Notes: generated from the sequence alone by a model not told the origin. Positions 1-9,230 are shown, numbered from the stretch's first letter. The stretch is 40,297 bases of DNA from UBA9337 sp038331135 (GCA_038331135.1 JBBQOS010000003.1:1-40297), one strand, 5' to 3'. Numbers and translations: made by a program.

Positions 1-2522
1 GGATCACCTTGAGTACTTCCAATACTCCTATAGGTACCCATAATCGCCGTGCTATCCCCTTTGCCATTTAGATCCATACACCCAGGAACAGTCTCGGAAC
101 CTCTATTTATTTGATTATTAGGTCCCAAGCCAACCATTGGCCTGGACACAACAAACTCTCTATTAACTGTTAATTTTTCTCCTTTATTTTTTTCACTCGT
201 CACCGTATCTGGTCCGGCAGTATCATTAGCCATAACACTTAAAATATGTTTGTCTCCAGGCTTCCCTTTTAAAAGGAACGTCACACTGTTTCCTTGTTTT
301 GTCTCATCCTCATCCAAAGTATTTATGCTTTTTCCATCTAAAGTCCACAGATAGTTACCCACTCCGCTAGTAGTTTCTTGCATATCCAATTTAGCTGTTA
401 CAATTTGATTTTCAAGCACCTCACAATTTCCATCCGTTAAACAAATGTCATTACTTCCTACCGAAATATTTATTCCGCCATTGCCACTTTGATTTGGCTC
501 GACCAAAATGTCACCCCTACCACTTCTAGTTGTGCCAGTGGATCCAGAACCTGTATCAAAAAATTCTTCACTCTCCACAAAAAATCTTAAAAATTTATAA
601 TCAACAGAGTTCATTCTAGCGGTGTTGAGTTGCATCTTAAATTCACTCATTCCCAATCCTTCTAATAGTTTTATCCCGTTACTTTTTCTAAACATTTCAT
701 CACCAGACAGTAGTGTCCAGGCACTTTCATCTAAACTAAGACTCTCTTTATCTCCATCAAATCCATAAATTGACCATTTATAATAAATTTGATTAATGTC
801 TATATTTGGATCACTGGTATTTGTAGTTATCACTAGGTCATCTCCTCCTTTTGATTGCTCAGCGCTATCAACTCCAAGCGATCCTACATTGGGATTTTTT
901 GGATAAAAATCCATTGTAATCTCCATATTATCTGCTTGATTTCCATCTTTGGGACTTACTAGGTTATATTTCAAACAGTTATCTATATTGACATAAGCAA
1001 AGGGTATTTTTACTGTAAAATCTTTTATTTTTTTTTCATAGACACCCTTTTCTAATTTACAATCAGAGTCGCCTGATTTTTCAAAAATATTATTAACCAT
1101 AGCAAAACTTACCGCAATAGAGGAGTCGTCTTGCTTGGTGGGAAAATAAGATTGACCCTCTACAATAACACCCACTTTATCTCCCGGCACATACGTCCAT
1201 GTCATCTTATCCATACCCAAGCCAGCCACATTAGATTCATCATTATTTTCATTATCAATAGTGCTGGGATCTTTAGGGTCAGTACCCCAAAAGTTTTCTT
1301 CATCCTTACCAAAATTACCGTCTCCTATAGGCATGCCTGAAACTTTTGGAAATTGATGCTCGCACGCCAAATCAAAAGCATCATCAGTTATTGCTGCTGT
1401 TTCACAAGATACGGGCTTAGTTCCAATTTGAAGATTCATTAATTTAAAACAATCTCCAGGTGTGTCTTCAGCACCTCCTAATATACATGGAATAATTTGT
1501 TTACAAGTTGGGTCAATTAAATCCAAATCTGCATTGGGAACGCAAAGAGCTTCAGTGTCAGTTGGACAAGTCATTTTTTCAGTGTTCGCATCACAAGTTG
1601 AATCAAAATCAGTATCAGTATAAATAGTAGTGTAGGATTTATTGGTTCCAATTGTGGGCTCTTCGTGTTGTGGCGTATTAATATTGACAGTTGTAGAAGA
1701 TGAGGTATTAGAAGAAGATGAGGTATCAGAAGAAGATGAGGTATCAGAAGAAGATGAAGCAGAGCCACTACCCATATCATAAGCTGGTATTGTGGTCGTT
1801 GTATTTGTAACTCCGCAATCGCGCATGTCTGTCTGTACGCACAAAACTTCTCCATTAGAACAGCCATTATCTTCATTTCCACCACTATCTCCAAATCCAA
1901 TTTCAAAATTCTCTCCCGTTTCAAAATCATGCAGATAACAATAAGCTTCTTTTTGAACATTAACTCGCCCACCCATGTTTGCTTTAAATCCATCGTTGTC
2001 CGTATCAGAAGAATAATCTGCCTTTCCTTTTATGAATCCGCCATTTGCTACGACTCTCATAGCCTCTATTTTCCAATCATCCACACTTATTTTTCCATTA
2101 TTATCCACATCACAAGAATCTTTCCAATCGCCATCACCCCTTTTAATTCCATCCTCACAACCCTCGTGTTTAATATACCAAGTAAAATACATATTTTCCA
2201 ATCCCTCTTGAAAATATTTTGGGATAGCTGTGGCTGTTATTTTTTCGCCAAATTTTGGATTAGTGGGGCTAAAAAACACGTCCACTTCGGGCACTGGAGA
2301 CTTTTGATCCGAGACATTGAATGTCTCTCCGAAATTTTTAACAGACTCTTTGTTTACGTGATAACGATCTTCCAGTTGCTTGGCTGATGTGTTGGCATTC
2401 ATTCCTTTCACAAGTTTATCTAAAATGAGTGCTTGCGCTGGCTGAATTAGTAAAAGAGAAATTTCTAAAAACACTACAGAAAAAAGAACAGCTTTTTTAA
2501 CAATTTTTTTTATTTTTTTCAT
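1..2522 (-). CDS. Large secreted, Ser/Asp-rich protein of the T4SS-like cluster (3' end off window)
   Basis: An open frame runs without a stop from the ATG at 2522 to the left edge, at least 840 codons. Residues 1-31 form a lysine-rich start, a hydrophobic core and an AQA-type end, as in a Sec signal peptide. Residues 138-149 (DVDNNGKISVDD) fit a calcium-binding EF-hand/dockerin loop, and residues 173-177 (DTDND) give a second acidic loop. A Ser-rich linker with SSSSDT repeats lies near 256-275. Many Cys residues are spread through 120-480. The remainder looks like beta-rich extracellular domains. It is the last gene visible in the minus-strand secretion cluster, 21 bp after the CPBP-like gene, so it may be a surface or pilus-associated protein carried or anchored by that system. 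The role is inference; I do not recognise the family. The true length and C-terminal anchor are outside the window. Confidence 0.85.
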   Translation of the reverse strand, partial: MKKIKKIVKKAVLFSVVFLEISLLLIQPAQALILDKLVKGMNANTSAKQLEDRYHVNKESVKNFGETFNVSDQKSPVPEVDVFFSPTNPKFGEKITATAIPKYFQEGLENMYFTWYIKHEGCEDGIKRGDGDWKDSCDVDNNGKISVDDWKIEAMRVVANGGFIKGKADYSSDTDNDGFKANMGGRVNVQKEAYCYLHDFETGENFEIGFGDSGGNEDNGCSNGEVLCVQTDMRDCGVTNTTTTIPAYDMGSGSASSSSDTSSSSDTSSSSNTSSSTTVNINTPQHEEPTIGTNKSYTTIYTDTDFDSTCDANTEKMTCPTDTEALCVPNADLDLIDPTCKQIIPCILGGAEDTPGDCFKLMNLQIGTKPVSCETAAITDDAFDLACEHQFPKVSGMPIGDGNFGKDEENFWGTDPKDPSTIDNENNDESNVAGLGMDKMTWTYVPGDKVGVIVEGQSYFPTKQDDSSIAVSFAMVNNIFEKSGDSDCKLEKGVYEKKIKDFTVKIPFAYVNIDNCLKYNLVSPKDGNQADNMEITMDFYPKNPNVGSLGVDSAEQSKGGDDLVITTNTSDPNIDINQIYYKWSIYGFDGDKESLSLDESAWTLLSGDEMFRKSNGIKLLEGLGMSEFKMQLNTARMNSVDYKFLRFFVESEEFFDTGSGSTGTTRSGRGDILVEPNQSGNGGINISVGSNDICLTDGNCEVLENQIVTAKLDMQETTSGVGNYLWTLDGKSINTLDEDETKQGNSVTFLLKGKPGDKHILSVMANDTAGPDTVTSEKNKGEKLTVNREFVVSRPMVGLGPNNQINRGSETVPGCMDLNGKGDSTAIMGTYRSIGSTQGD
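1696..1757 (-). repeat. 18-bp in-frame tandem repeat (about 3.4 units)
   Basis: Units of 18 bp (plus strand GAAGATGAGGTATCAGAA, the first with one change) lie at 1696-1713, 1714-1731 and 1732-1749, with a partial unit at 1750-1757. On the coding strand they encode the repeated SSSSDT linker of the large secreted protein. The unit length is a multiple of three, so gain or loss of copies would keep the frame. Confidence 0.9.
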
Positions 2523-2543
2523 TTTAAATATTTTAATTGACTA

Positions 2544-3206
2544 CTAGGTTAATTTTAAATAAATAATATCACCAGCAATTAATACTATTATACTAAACAA
2601 ATAGGAATACACCAAAGATTTACTCTTATAAGCAATCAAACCAGCCAAAAGAGCTGTCATCATATAAAAAATATAATCAAAAGATAACTCATTTAAACTA
2701 TAAAGAAAAAACAAAAAAACAGCAAACTGAATAAATACTGCATATATATTGAATTTTTTTCTAAAATAAGACATCACAAAGCCTCTAAAAAAAACTTCGT
2801 ACAAGAAAACAATCAAATTAATAATTACAAATTCATACACGAGTAAATACCAAAAACTATTTGTCATTTCATAATCTCCTAAAAAATAATCCTCTTTAAA
2901 ATTTGTATAATTAAAAACCACGTAAAAAAGAACTCCCATTATCAAAAAACAGACTGGCATAATAAAAAAACCTTCTTTCCATTTTATAATCTGAAATCCA
3001 AATTCAGTCAAATTTCTTTTAAGCACTATTTTAATATAAAGAAGGGGCAATAGTAAAAGAAAGGTTAAATTCATAGCAATTTCTTGAAAATAATTTCTTT
3101 CTATTGGAAAGAAAGAGAACAACAACATGCACGCTAAAATAATTACTGCCGTAACAGCCATTTCCGCATCAAATAATTTATTTGTTTTTTTATAATTTAT
3201 ATCCAT
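2544..3206 (-). CDS. CPBP-family-like integral membrane protein with a degenerate active-site motif
   Basis: A 220-aa protein that is mostly hydrophobic, with about six membrane segments. The region YEVFFRGF (residues 136-143) matches the CPBP/Abi (Rce1-like) motif EExxxRG, but the first Glu is Tyr, and I see no clear downstream FxxxH motif (the matching stretch reads FLFFLYSLNE). Active members are membrane-embedded proteases, so this copy may be inactive or divergent. It lies between a small membrane protein and the large secreted protein on the same strand, within the secretion cluster. The ATG at 3206 is the natural start. The fold call is moderate; a cluster-specific function is inference. 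Confidence 0.7.
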   Translation of the reverse strand: MDINYKKTNKLFDAEMAVTAVIILACMLLFSFFPIERNYFQEIAMNLTFLLLLPLLYIKIVLKRNLTEFGFQIIKWKEGFFIMPVCFLIMGVLFYVVFNYTNFKEDYFLGDYEMTNSFWYLLVYEFVIINLIVFLYEVFFRGFVMSYFRKKFNIYAVFIQFAVFLFFLYSLNELSFDYIFYMMTALLAGLIAYKSKSLVYSYLFSIIVLIAGDIIYLKLT

Positions 3207-3236
3207 TTTTTAGTTTTATGACTTATACATTTCTCT

Positions 3237-3320
3237 TCTCTCTCCTCTCCCCTCTCCTTCTTGCCTGCCCGCTTCGCGAAGGCAAGGCGATGGTGCAGTG
3301 GCGAATTAAAGAGGAGGTGA
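3237..3320. repeat. GC-rich REP/MITE-like intergenic module
   Basis: Within very AT-rich DNA this stretch has a C/T-rich left part (CTCCCCTCTCC at about 3245-3255), a hairpin (CTTGCCT near 3260, palindrome CTTCGCGAAG, then AGGCAAG) and an A/G-rich right end (AAAGAGGAGGTGAAC, 3308-3322). Similar C-rich to G-rich modules lie at 17500-17545 and 18150-18193. GCCTGCC-type words recur at 18357, 36146 and 36255. Confidence 0.55.
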
Positions 3321-3389
3321 ACAAAAATAATCTACCTACTAGCTTGCCTTATCAAAAAATATTACACTTAAAAAATTACAAACAAATTC

Positions 3390-3941
3390 CTATTTTTTTC
3401 TATCCACCAGAGACATCCAATAAATAATTCCTACCGTTATCGTTTCAAATGGGAAAAAATTTAATCCGAATAATATTCCTTCTACCATAGTCCCCGCAAT
3501 CAAAACCAAAAATCTCCTTGTCATTATTCGAGCCATTTTTCTTTGTGAAATAGAGATTCCATCAAAAAGTAGCACACACCCAATCGCTATAGAAACACAG
3601 AAAGTTATAACTGTCCCGATTACTGGCCATGATCCAATAAAGACTAGGTCTAATATGTCCTTAAAAAGAGCTAGGGCTAAAGCTACTCCGTAGATAGCCA
3701 AATCTGTGACCTGAATCTCAGTAGGTGCTGTAACAATATTCTTAGCTTTTTTAGCTATTGCCAAAGGATTAATCATTCCTTTAGCGGGGCGCATCCTGTT
3801 TTTAGCTCCTTGCGCCTCTTTGTTTCCTCCATATAAACTTTTTTTAGAACGACCACCATCAGCTCCATCTAATCTTTTCTTAACAGCATTTCTTCTCGCC
3901 TCGTTTAATTTTATTTTATTTTGATCTTCCGTTTCTGACAT
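3390..3941 (-). CDS. Membrane protein of the T4SS-like cluster, unknown function
   Basis: A 183-aa protein. Residues 1-75 are soluble and strongly basic (many Lys/Arg, Gly, Asn), and residues 78-178 hold three or four hydrophobic segments. It ends in a charged DRKK tail. It starts with ATG at 3941, and 257 bp without a gene separate it from the VirB4 ATPase gene upstream on the same strand. I do not recognise a named family. Its position between the ATPase and the CPBP-like gene suggests a membrane part of the secretion apparatus, which is inference from context only. Confidence 0.75.
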   Translation of the reverse strand: MSETEDQNKIKLNEARRNAVKKRLDGADGGRSKKSLYGGNKEAQGAKNRMRPAKGMINPLAIAKKAKNIVTAPTEIQVTDLAIYGVALALALFKDILDLVFIGSWPVIGTVITFCVSIAIGCVLLFDGISISQRKMARIMTRRFLVLIAGTMVEGILFGLNFFPFETITVGIIYWMSLVDRKK

Positions 3942-4198
3942 ATTCTTATATGCTTAGCAATAATATAAATTATTGAACTCGCTTAAATTAATTCCATCAA
4001 ACCCTGTGCTAGAGTAGTTTAATATCAATTATCTTGCCTCTCTTTCCATTATACATCAATAATCTAAAAATTACATTCCCCCAAAATAGTCTGCAGTTAG
4101 AAAAAACGTATTTTAACGAATCAATGTTTTTTTACCTTGTTTTTATGTCTTAATGCTATATCGTTTCAATGCTAAAATTTTAAAATGCCAGTGTGATT

Positions 4199-6004
4199 CT
4201 AACCTTCTAGATCTCGCTTTGCTTCTTCTATTTCTAAAATTTGTCTTGGGTCAGATGTAATAATTTGATCTTCACTGTAAGAGGCTACCACTCTTATGGC
4301 CGCATGTTTGTTGCCGGCAAAAAATATTCCTTCTCCAACATTGCTTTCTAGCAATAAAAATTTTTCCTGATCCGTTAAGAAGAAAGTTTCCTGAACAATA
4401 TCAATAGCTGCCGACGACTGCTTTAGGAGAAATTGGGCTGAAGCATTAGTTACAATAGGTTTACCATAACGTGACATCATGAAATCATTGACATCTTGAG
4501 TAATAGTAGTCAAGCCAGTATAATATTTTCGACATCTCTTAGCTATCCCGAACAAGAAAGAAGCTGCATCTTCATGTTGCATCATTATCCAAGCCTCATC
4601 TGCTACCACCAACCTCTTTTTCATATTAGAACGCATCTCATTCCAGATAAACTGCAACACCACATACATAGCAATCGGACGCAATTCATCCTCCAAATCA
4701 CGAATATTAAAAACTACTAATTGTTTATCTGTCTTTATGTTGGTATGCTTATTTAAAAATCCAGAAAAAATGCCCTCTGTATATCTTTCTAATTTAAGTG
4801 CTAATGACTTAGCGCCGTCCATATTTCTCAAAACTTCATATAAATCAGACATAGTAGGAAAACTGCTTGGCTCCAATAAAGAAAAATTTGTCTCTTCGGT
4901 TATATCTCGAATAGCATAAGTTTCTCTAATAGCATTATCTAAAATAGAATTTTCTTCTGGAGTAATATTTCCTAATACCAATCTCAAAAGTCCCACCAAA
5001 TTAGATATAGCACTTCTCAAAATATCTGACGAATCTTCATCTTCTATGGCTCTGGGTAAATCAAAAGGGTTAAGATGATACTTTGAGTTGAGTGATATCT
5101 TTATAAAACTTCCTCCAACCGTTTCCGCTAAATGCTTATATTCATTTTCGGGATCAATAATAATCACACTTACGCCCATCATCATAGATCTCAATACTTC
5201 AAGTTTAATAGCATAACTTTTTCCAGCTCCAGATTTTGCAAAAACTACCATATTAGCGTTTTCCATTTCAAATCTATCAAATAAAATGAGACTGTTATTA
5301 TGACGATTGATTCCATATAAAACTCCGGAGTTAGAAGATAATTCTGCTGAAACAAATGGGAAAATAGTAGACAATGGGGCGGTATTTAAATTATTAGCTA
5401 CATCCAATCTATCCTCTCCTAACGGAATAGTTGAGGCCATCCCATCTTCCATTCTAAAGCTAGCTGGTTTTGCATAAACCATCTGAGCTTCTAGCATAGC
5501 TTCTATATTGTTTGATATCTTATTTAAATCAGTGGTGTCTTTCCCAAAGACGGTTATATAAATTCCCACTCTAAAAAACCTCTCTGTTCCTTCTTGAAGT
5601 CTGGTTCTTAATTCTTCGGTGTTTTCCAAGGCTGATTCCAACATTGGATTTCTAACTTTCCCATCCTGAGATTCCAGGTTTATTCTGGATTGAATTTGCG
5701 TAGTTGTTTTTAGCAATCCTTTTAAAACTTTATTGCTCTCTATAGGATGGATAAAAATTGAAATATTTATAGGATGATCAATATTTATAACAGAAGAAAA
5801 CCAATTCACGCTTAAAAACCTAGGAAAGGCCATAATAAAAATTGTTTTGGCAAATGTTTCACCGATTTCTATATGGCTGGGAGAAACTCTAAAAGCAGAA
5901 GGCGATATTAAATCCTTAACTACCGCCACACCCTTTCTATATTCATCCTCTTTCATTAAAATCGGATCATATTGATTTTTTTGATTTTTTTGATTTAAAA
6001 ACAT
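4199..6004 (-). CDS. VirB4/TraC-type secretion ATPase
   Basis: A 601-aa protein with the P-loop ATPase domain of the VirB4/TraC/TrsE family, which powers conjugation and related type IV secretion at the inner face of the membrane. Walker A is AKSGAGKS (256-263), followed by the family sequence VIIIDPENEY (280-289). Walker B is LVVADEAW (465-472). TTITQDVNDF (499-508) and a late QFLLKQS stretch are also typical. Family members are usually about 800 residues. The missing N-terminal part is encoded separately by the gene just upstream (6130-6816), so the protein appears split into two subunits. The ATG at 6004 follows 125 bp of repeat-like DNA. Confidence 0.93.
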   Translation of the reverse strand: MFLNQKNQKNQYDPILMKEDEYRKGVAVVKDLISPSAFRVSPSHIEIGETFAKTIFIMAFPRFLSVNWFSSVINIDHPINISIFIHPIESNKVLKGLLKTTTQIQSRINLESQDGKVRNPMLESALENTEELRTRLQEGTERFFRVGIYITVFGKDTTDLNKISNNIEAMLEAQMVYAKPASFRMEDGMASTIPLGEDRLDVANNLNTAPLSTIFPFVSAELSSNSGVLYGINRHNNSLILFDRFEMENANMVVFAKSGAGKSYAIKLEVLRSMMMGVSVIIIDPENEYKHLAETVGGSFIKISLNSKYHLNPFDLPRAIEDEDSSDILRSAISNLVGLLRLVLGNITPEENSILDNAIRETYAIRDITEETNFSLLEPSSFPTMSDLYEVLRNMDGAKSLALKLERYTEGIFSGFLNKHTNIKTDKQLVVFNIRDLEDELRPIAMYVVLQFIWNEMRSNMKKRLVVADEAWIMMQHEDAASFLFGIAKRCRKYYTGLTTITQDVNDFMMSRYGKPIVTNASAQFLLKQSSAAIDIVQETFFLTDQEKFLLLESNVGEGIFFAGNKHAAIRVVASYSEDQIITSDPRQILEIEEAKRDLEG

Positions 6005-6007
6005 AAT

Positions 6008-6120
6008 TTATATTTGATTGTTTAGTTAACAAGTTAACGAATTAACGAATTATTCTTTAAGAGATTTTCTTAAATTGTATTATTTTTTCAATTTGTTAAC
6101 TCGTTAATGCATTAACTAAA
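6008..6120. repeat. Degenerate short-unit repeat between two T4SS genes
   Basis: Imperfect 8-nt words of the TTAACGAA type occur in tandem near 6023-6050 (TTAACAAG, TTAACGAA, TTAACGAA) and again in reverse sense near 6092-6116 (GTTAACTCGTTAATGCATTA). The two blocks can pair as an imperfect inverted repeat. Word repeats of the same style occur upstream of other genes in this window. Confidence 0.6.
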
Positions 6121-6129
6121 AAATAATTT

Positions 6130-6816
6130 CTATTCCAAATCCATTGCGTCCAAATCCTTTATAGTAGAGCTTGAGTAAACCGAAGGATTATAGGAAGAAT
6201 ATAATAATTCAATTAGTTCTTCTGTGTTTAATATTGTTGTCTTGACTCCCAATGAAGTTAACCCTGACGAAATCTGATCTACTCTTTGCCATAACTGATT
6301 TTTGTATGTTTCAAAAACCTCCACGCTTTCTTCGATTTGTTGCTTGGGATTAAAGAAACTCATTAACTTATCCAAAAGACCATTTTCCAAATTTTCAATT
6401 GGATAAAAAGGAACCACTAAATAAAATCTTTTGGTCATTATCTGAGACACCTCTGTTAAGTTTTTGATAAAATTAGAATACTCATAAATTTGCATTCTCA
6501 ATAGTTCATTGATTTGGGTTTTTCGTTTTGTTTCCAACAATTCTAAGTAAGGTTCAATATCAAGTTTTCTGGAGCTAATCATGATTTGAATAGGAAAATC
6601 CAGAGAATTAATAAAATTTTGATAACCTCCAATTATCGCTTCTTGCTCGTCTGATGATTTTAAATCAAAGTTTATAGAGGAGACCAAAAAAACCGCTCGC
6701 AATGACTTATTTTTTAAAACCACTAAGTCATTTTTTATTTCTTCGACATTAACGTATTTTTGAGTACTCGCTCCTGAGTCGTTCTGCTTTTTATTTTTTG
6801 AATGCATCAATTCCAT
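6130..6816 (-). CDS. TraC/VirB4 N-terminal-domain protein (separate subunit)
   Basis: A 228-aa soluble protein. Residues 18-60 (VEEIKNDLVVLKN, then RAVFLVSSINFDLKS) and the block near 85-105 (FPIQIMISSRKLDIEPYL) resemble the N-terminal region of TraC/VirB4-type conjugation proteins. It has no Walker motifs; the next gene on this strand supplies them. It starts at the ATG at 6816, six bases after the PrgI stop, which suggests translational coupling. The likely role is to link the ATPase to the membrane channel. Assignment rests on sequence style plus position between PrgI and VirB4. Confidence 0.8.
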   Translation of the reverse strand: MELMHSKNKKQNDSGASTQKYVNVEEIKNDLVVLKNKSLRAVFLVSSINFDLKSSDEQEAIIGGYQNFINSLDFPIQIMISSRKLDIEPYLELLETKRKTQINELLRMQIYEYSNFIKNLTEVSQIMTKRFYLVVPFYPIENLENGLLDKLMSFFNPKQQIEESVEVFETYKNQLWQRVDQISSGLTSLGVKTTILNTEELIELLYSSYNPSVYSSSTIKDLDAMDLE

Positions 6817-6822
6817 ATAATT

Positions 6823-7254
6823 TTAATCTTTTTTATTTATTTCTTTTAAAATATCCGGTTCACTATCTAATACTTTTGATATATCGTAAATTTCTGTTTG
6901 TTTTAGCATCCCCTTATTTTCTATTTTTGCAATTAATTCTTTTTTATAAAGCTTCTTTTCTTCTAAAGATCTTTCATTTCTTTTCCATACATATACTTTT
7001 GGCCGAACAAAAAATAAAAATATTGAACCTATAAATTTACTCAAAGAAAAGCTGTACGGACGATAAAAAGCTAACGCTAAAAATAGTATCGTTATTGGTA
7101 TGGCCACGATAAAAAAAAATACTCTATTTTCCAACACAAACCAAAGCATCAATAAAGCTGTGCCCAAACCAAACAACCATAACAATTGTTTGACTGTTAA
7201 CGGACCAACTATCCGATCTTCTATATCTATAAATTGTGGGACATTATAGTGCAC
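6823..7254 (-). CDS. PrgI family membrane protein (VirB3-like)
   Basis: A 143-aa protein opening HYNVPQFIDIEDRIVGPLTV, a typical start for the PrgI family (PF12666) of Gram-positive-type conjugation systems. Two membrane segments follow at about 22-41 and 45-64, then a basic stretch FVRPKVYVWKR and a charged C-terminal tail. PrgI is the small inner-membrane partner of the VirB4 ATPase. The start codon is GTG at 7254; no ATG fits the conserved N-terminus. The next gene begins six bases after its stop. A pseudogene lies immediately upstream. Confidence 0.88.
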   Translation of the reverse strand: MHYNVPQFIDIEDRIVGPLTVKQLLWLFGLGTALLMLWFVLENRVFFFIVAIPITILFLALAFYRPYSFSLSKFIGSIFLFFVRPKVYVWKRNERSLEEKKLYKKELIAKIENKGMLKQTEIYDISKVLDSEPDILKEINKKD

Positions 7255-7328
7255 ACTATTAAATACTAAAAAATTAAATTCTGAATCCTAAGTAATTATA
7301 CCCTAAAAATGTTTATTAACAAATATAG

Positions 7329-7693
7329 CTACTCGCATTTCTTTAAAATAGCTGCAAATATTTTAACTAATTCTAAAGTTTCTTTTTCTAACATTATTAG
7401 TTATCCCATAAAATCATCTTTGTTTTACATCATCAATTTTAACCAACATATACTTTCTTTACCCTCTTTTTTACAAATTCTTATTCTGTATTTAAAATCT
7501 TTTTTAGTTGCTGTCTCATTAGCCTCTCTGTAGTTAGTCCCCCCGTTGATGTTCCCGATCTGATGCATTGATCAATTAATTTGAAATTTATTGTATTTTT
7601 GGGAAATTTTTCACACAAACAAATCAATTTTCTACTATAATCTAAAGTTCTATCCTCCAAATCATATTGTTTTTTGTTTTCAATTTAATCCAT
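7329..7693 (-). pseudogene. Decayed four-helix-bundle (S23/IVP, avd-like) gene
   Basis: No intact frame exists, but three minus-strand frames joined together give the family signature: YDLEDRTLDYSRKLICLCEK and PKNTINFKLIDQCIRSGTS, then NYREANETATKKDFKYRIRI and CKKEGKESICWLKLMM, then TLELVKIFAAILKKCE. The first frame shift falls at a run of six G/C bases (7539-7544). Two in-frame TAA stops follow (7427-7429 and 7403-7405), and a second shift lies near 7380. There is also a stop two codons after the first possible ATG (7693). The family occurs as insertions in 23S rRNA genes and as free genes, notably in CPR bacteria. Here it interrupts the secretion operon between PrgI and the 498-aa gene. Function is evidently lost. 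Confidence 0.8.
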
Positions 7694-7733
7694 TTGGGAT
7701 TTATTTAGGATTTTATATTTATAATTTTGAATT

Positions 7734-9230
7734 TTACTCTATTGGTCTTATTTTTCCAAGAAAACTATTCGTTTCTTCAGTTTTTACTTTGTTTATCTTG
7801 GTGGTATTGTCATTTTCTTTTTCTACGGGCAATTGTTGAGGAGAGGTAAATTTTATATTATTCCCGCCAATATCCGAGGTAGCGACTCTGTCTAAATTTT
7901 TTGTTTCATTTTCTTTTTTCAAACTACTAAATTCATTTGCACTTTTTTCCAATACTCTGTCTTTTTTTAAAAAATGAGCACTTCCCAAATCCCAATTATT
8001 TCCCCGCACATGGCTTATGGTCATTTTTTCATTCCCTCTTTTTTCCGATGGGACACTTTCCTTTGTTTTTTCTTCTTTTGTTTCTTCACTTTTTACTGGG
8101 GTTGAATTTTTTAAAAAAGTTACATTTTCCTGAACATTATCATTACTATTTTCTGTAATTTTTTTATCAAATTCTTCCCTTTTCTTGCCTCCTACTAAAA
8201 AATCAAGAGTATTTATTTTTCCAACTCTATCTTCGCCTTTATATGGCAGGTTAATTTCATCCGTCCTTGTAGTTTTTTTTGACGCCTTATCGGGAGCTAT
8301 AAATATTTCTTTTTTTTCTAGTTCACTCTCTTCTTTTTTATCCGCTCCCATAAAACCATCCATTATGAAACGTTTATTTGTTGCTACAGTTTTATCTGTT
8401 TTTAACGGTGCTTGAATATTATTTTGACCCAAGGGGGCTGTCTGATAAATGGCCGGTTTATTTTTATTTTCTGTCAACAATAAATTAAATACAATTTCTT
8501 TTTTATCTACGTCTACATCTAGCAGAGAACCGTCATCTAAAGATTTCAAAACGCTGGATAATTTCTGGCGGTCTATCATATTTAAGCTTTTAGTATTTTT
8601 ACTGTGATAAATATAACTGCTTCTTTTCATAACATCTCTATTCCCCGCACCAACAATATTAAAATAATCGCTAATCCAATTTTCAAAAGTAGGGTTAACT
8701 ATTCTTCTTTCTAATTCTAGCTGAGAGCTAGTTAAAGCTTTCTTTTTAATTTCAGGATATTTTTCCAAAATTTGGCCAATTGTCAGTTGTTCTTTTTTTG
8801 CTACAGCTTTTAGTTTGATATCTCTATTTATAATTCTATCTATTACATATCTGGCAATAATTTCTGAAATTTCTTTGGCAACTTTAGATTCTTTTTCAAT
8901 TATATTGGCAAAATCCTCCAATTTTACTTCTCCAAAATAATAACTGCGAACTACTCGCGCAATGGGTGCCATTTGTAGGAGCTCTAAATTATAATGTGCT
9001 CCAATAGCTTTTATTTTTTCAGCTGTTTCACTAGCAACTAATTTATCTTTAATATTTTCGGGCAATTTCAAAAAATTTTCTTGTCTTTCTATCACTTGTT
9101 CACGAGTTTCGTCATCAGGATCCTGGGTGGTAAAAACAGCCTGTGGAGATGTACACATTCTAATCTTAAAGTCATCACTTATATCTACAAATTTTGTTGC
9201 CATTTTTTTATTTTTTAAATCTAAGCCCAT
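7734..9230 (-). CDS. T4SS-cluster cytoplasmic protein, unknown function (498 aa)
   Basis: Residues 1-250 look like a folded, largely helical domain, with no membrane segments. Residues 260-498 are low-complexity and rich in Lys, Glu, Ser and Thr (repeated KKE, TEE and EKE words), probably disordered. The ATG at 9230 overlaps the stop of the VirB6-like gene by ten bases, so the two are probably translationally coupled. A second ATG nine codons inside (9203) is an alternative start. I do not recognise a family. The tight coupling to VirB6 and its place before PrgI suggest a soluble adaptor or substrate-handling part of the secretion system; that is inference. Confidence 0.8.
   Translation of the reverse strand: MGLDLKNKKMATKFVDISDDFKIRMCTSPQAVFTTQDPDDETREQVIERQENFLKLPENIKDKLVASETAEKIKAIGAHYNLELLQMAPIARVVRSYYFGEVKLEDFANIIEKESKVAKEISEIIARYVIDRIINRDIKLKAVAKKEQLTIGQILEKYPEIKKKALTSSQLELERRIVNPTFENWISDYFNIVGAGNRDVMKRSSYIYHSKNTKSLNMIDRQKLSSVLKSLDDGSLLDVDVDKKEIVFNLLLTENKNKPAIYQTAPLGQNNIQAPLKTDKTVATNKRFIMDGFMGADKKEESELEKKEIFIAPDKASKKTTRTDEINLPYKGEDRVGKINTLDFLVGGKKREEFDKKITENSNDNVQENVTFLKNSTPVKSEETKEEKTKESVPSEKRGNEKMTISHVRGNNWDLGSAHFLKKDRVLEKSANEFSSLKKENETKNLDRVATSDIGGNNIKFTSPQQLPVEKENDNTTKINKVKTEETNSFLGKIRPIE

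Noticed and set aside
1131..1340. 69-codon plus-strand frame and other plus-strand frames within 1-2400
   Set aside because: Antisense to the long open minus-strand gene that runs through the whole region.
7309..7839. Plus-strand hydrophobic frames of 74 and 82 codons
   Set aside because: They are antisense to the decayed four-helix-bundle gene and the 498-aa gene; Phe/Ile/Tyr richness is what AT-rich antisense gives.
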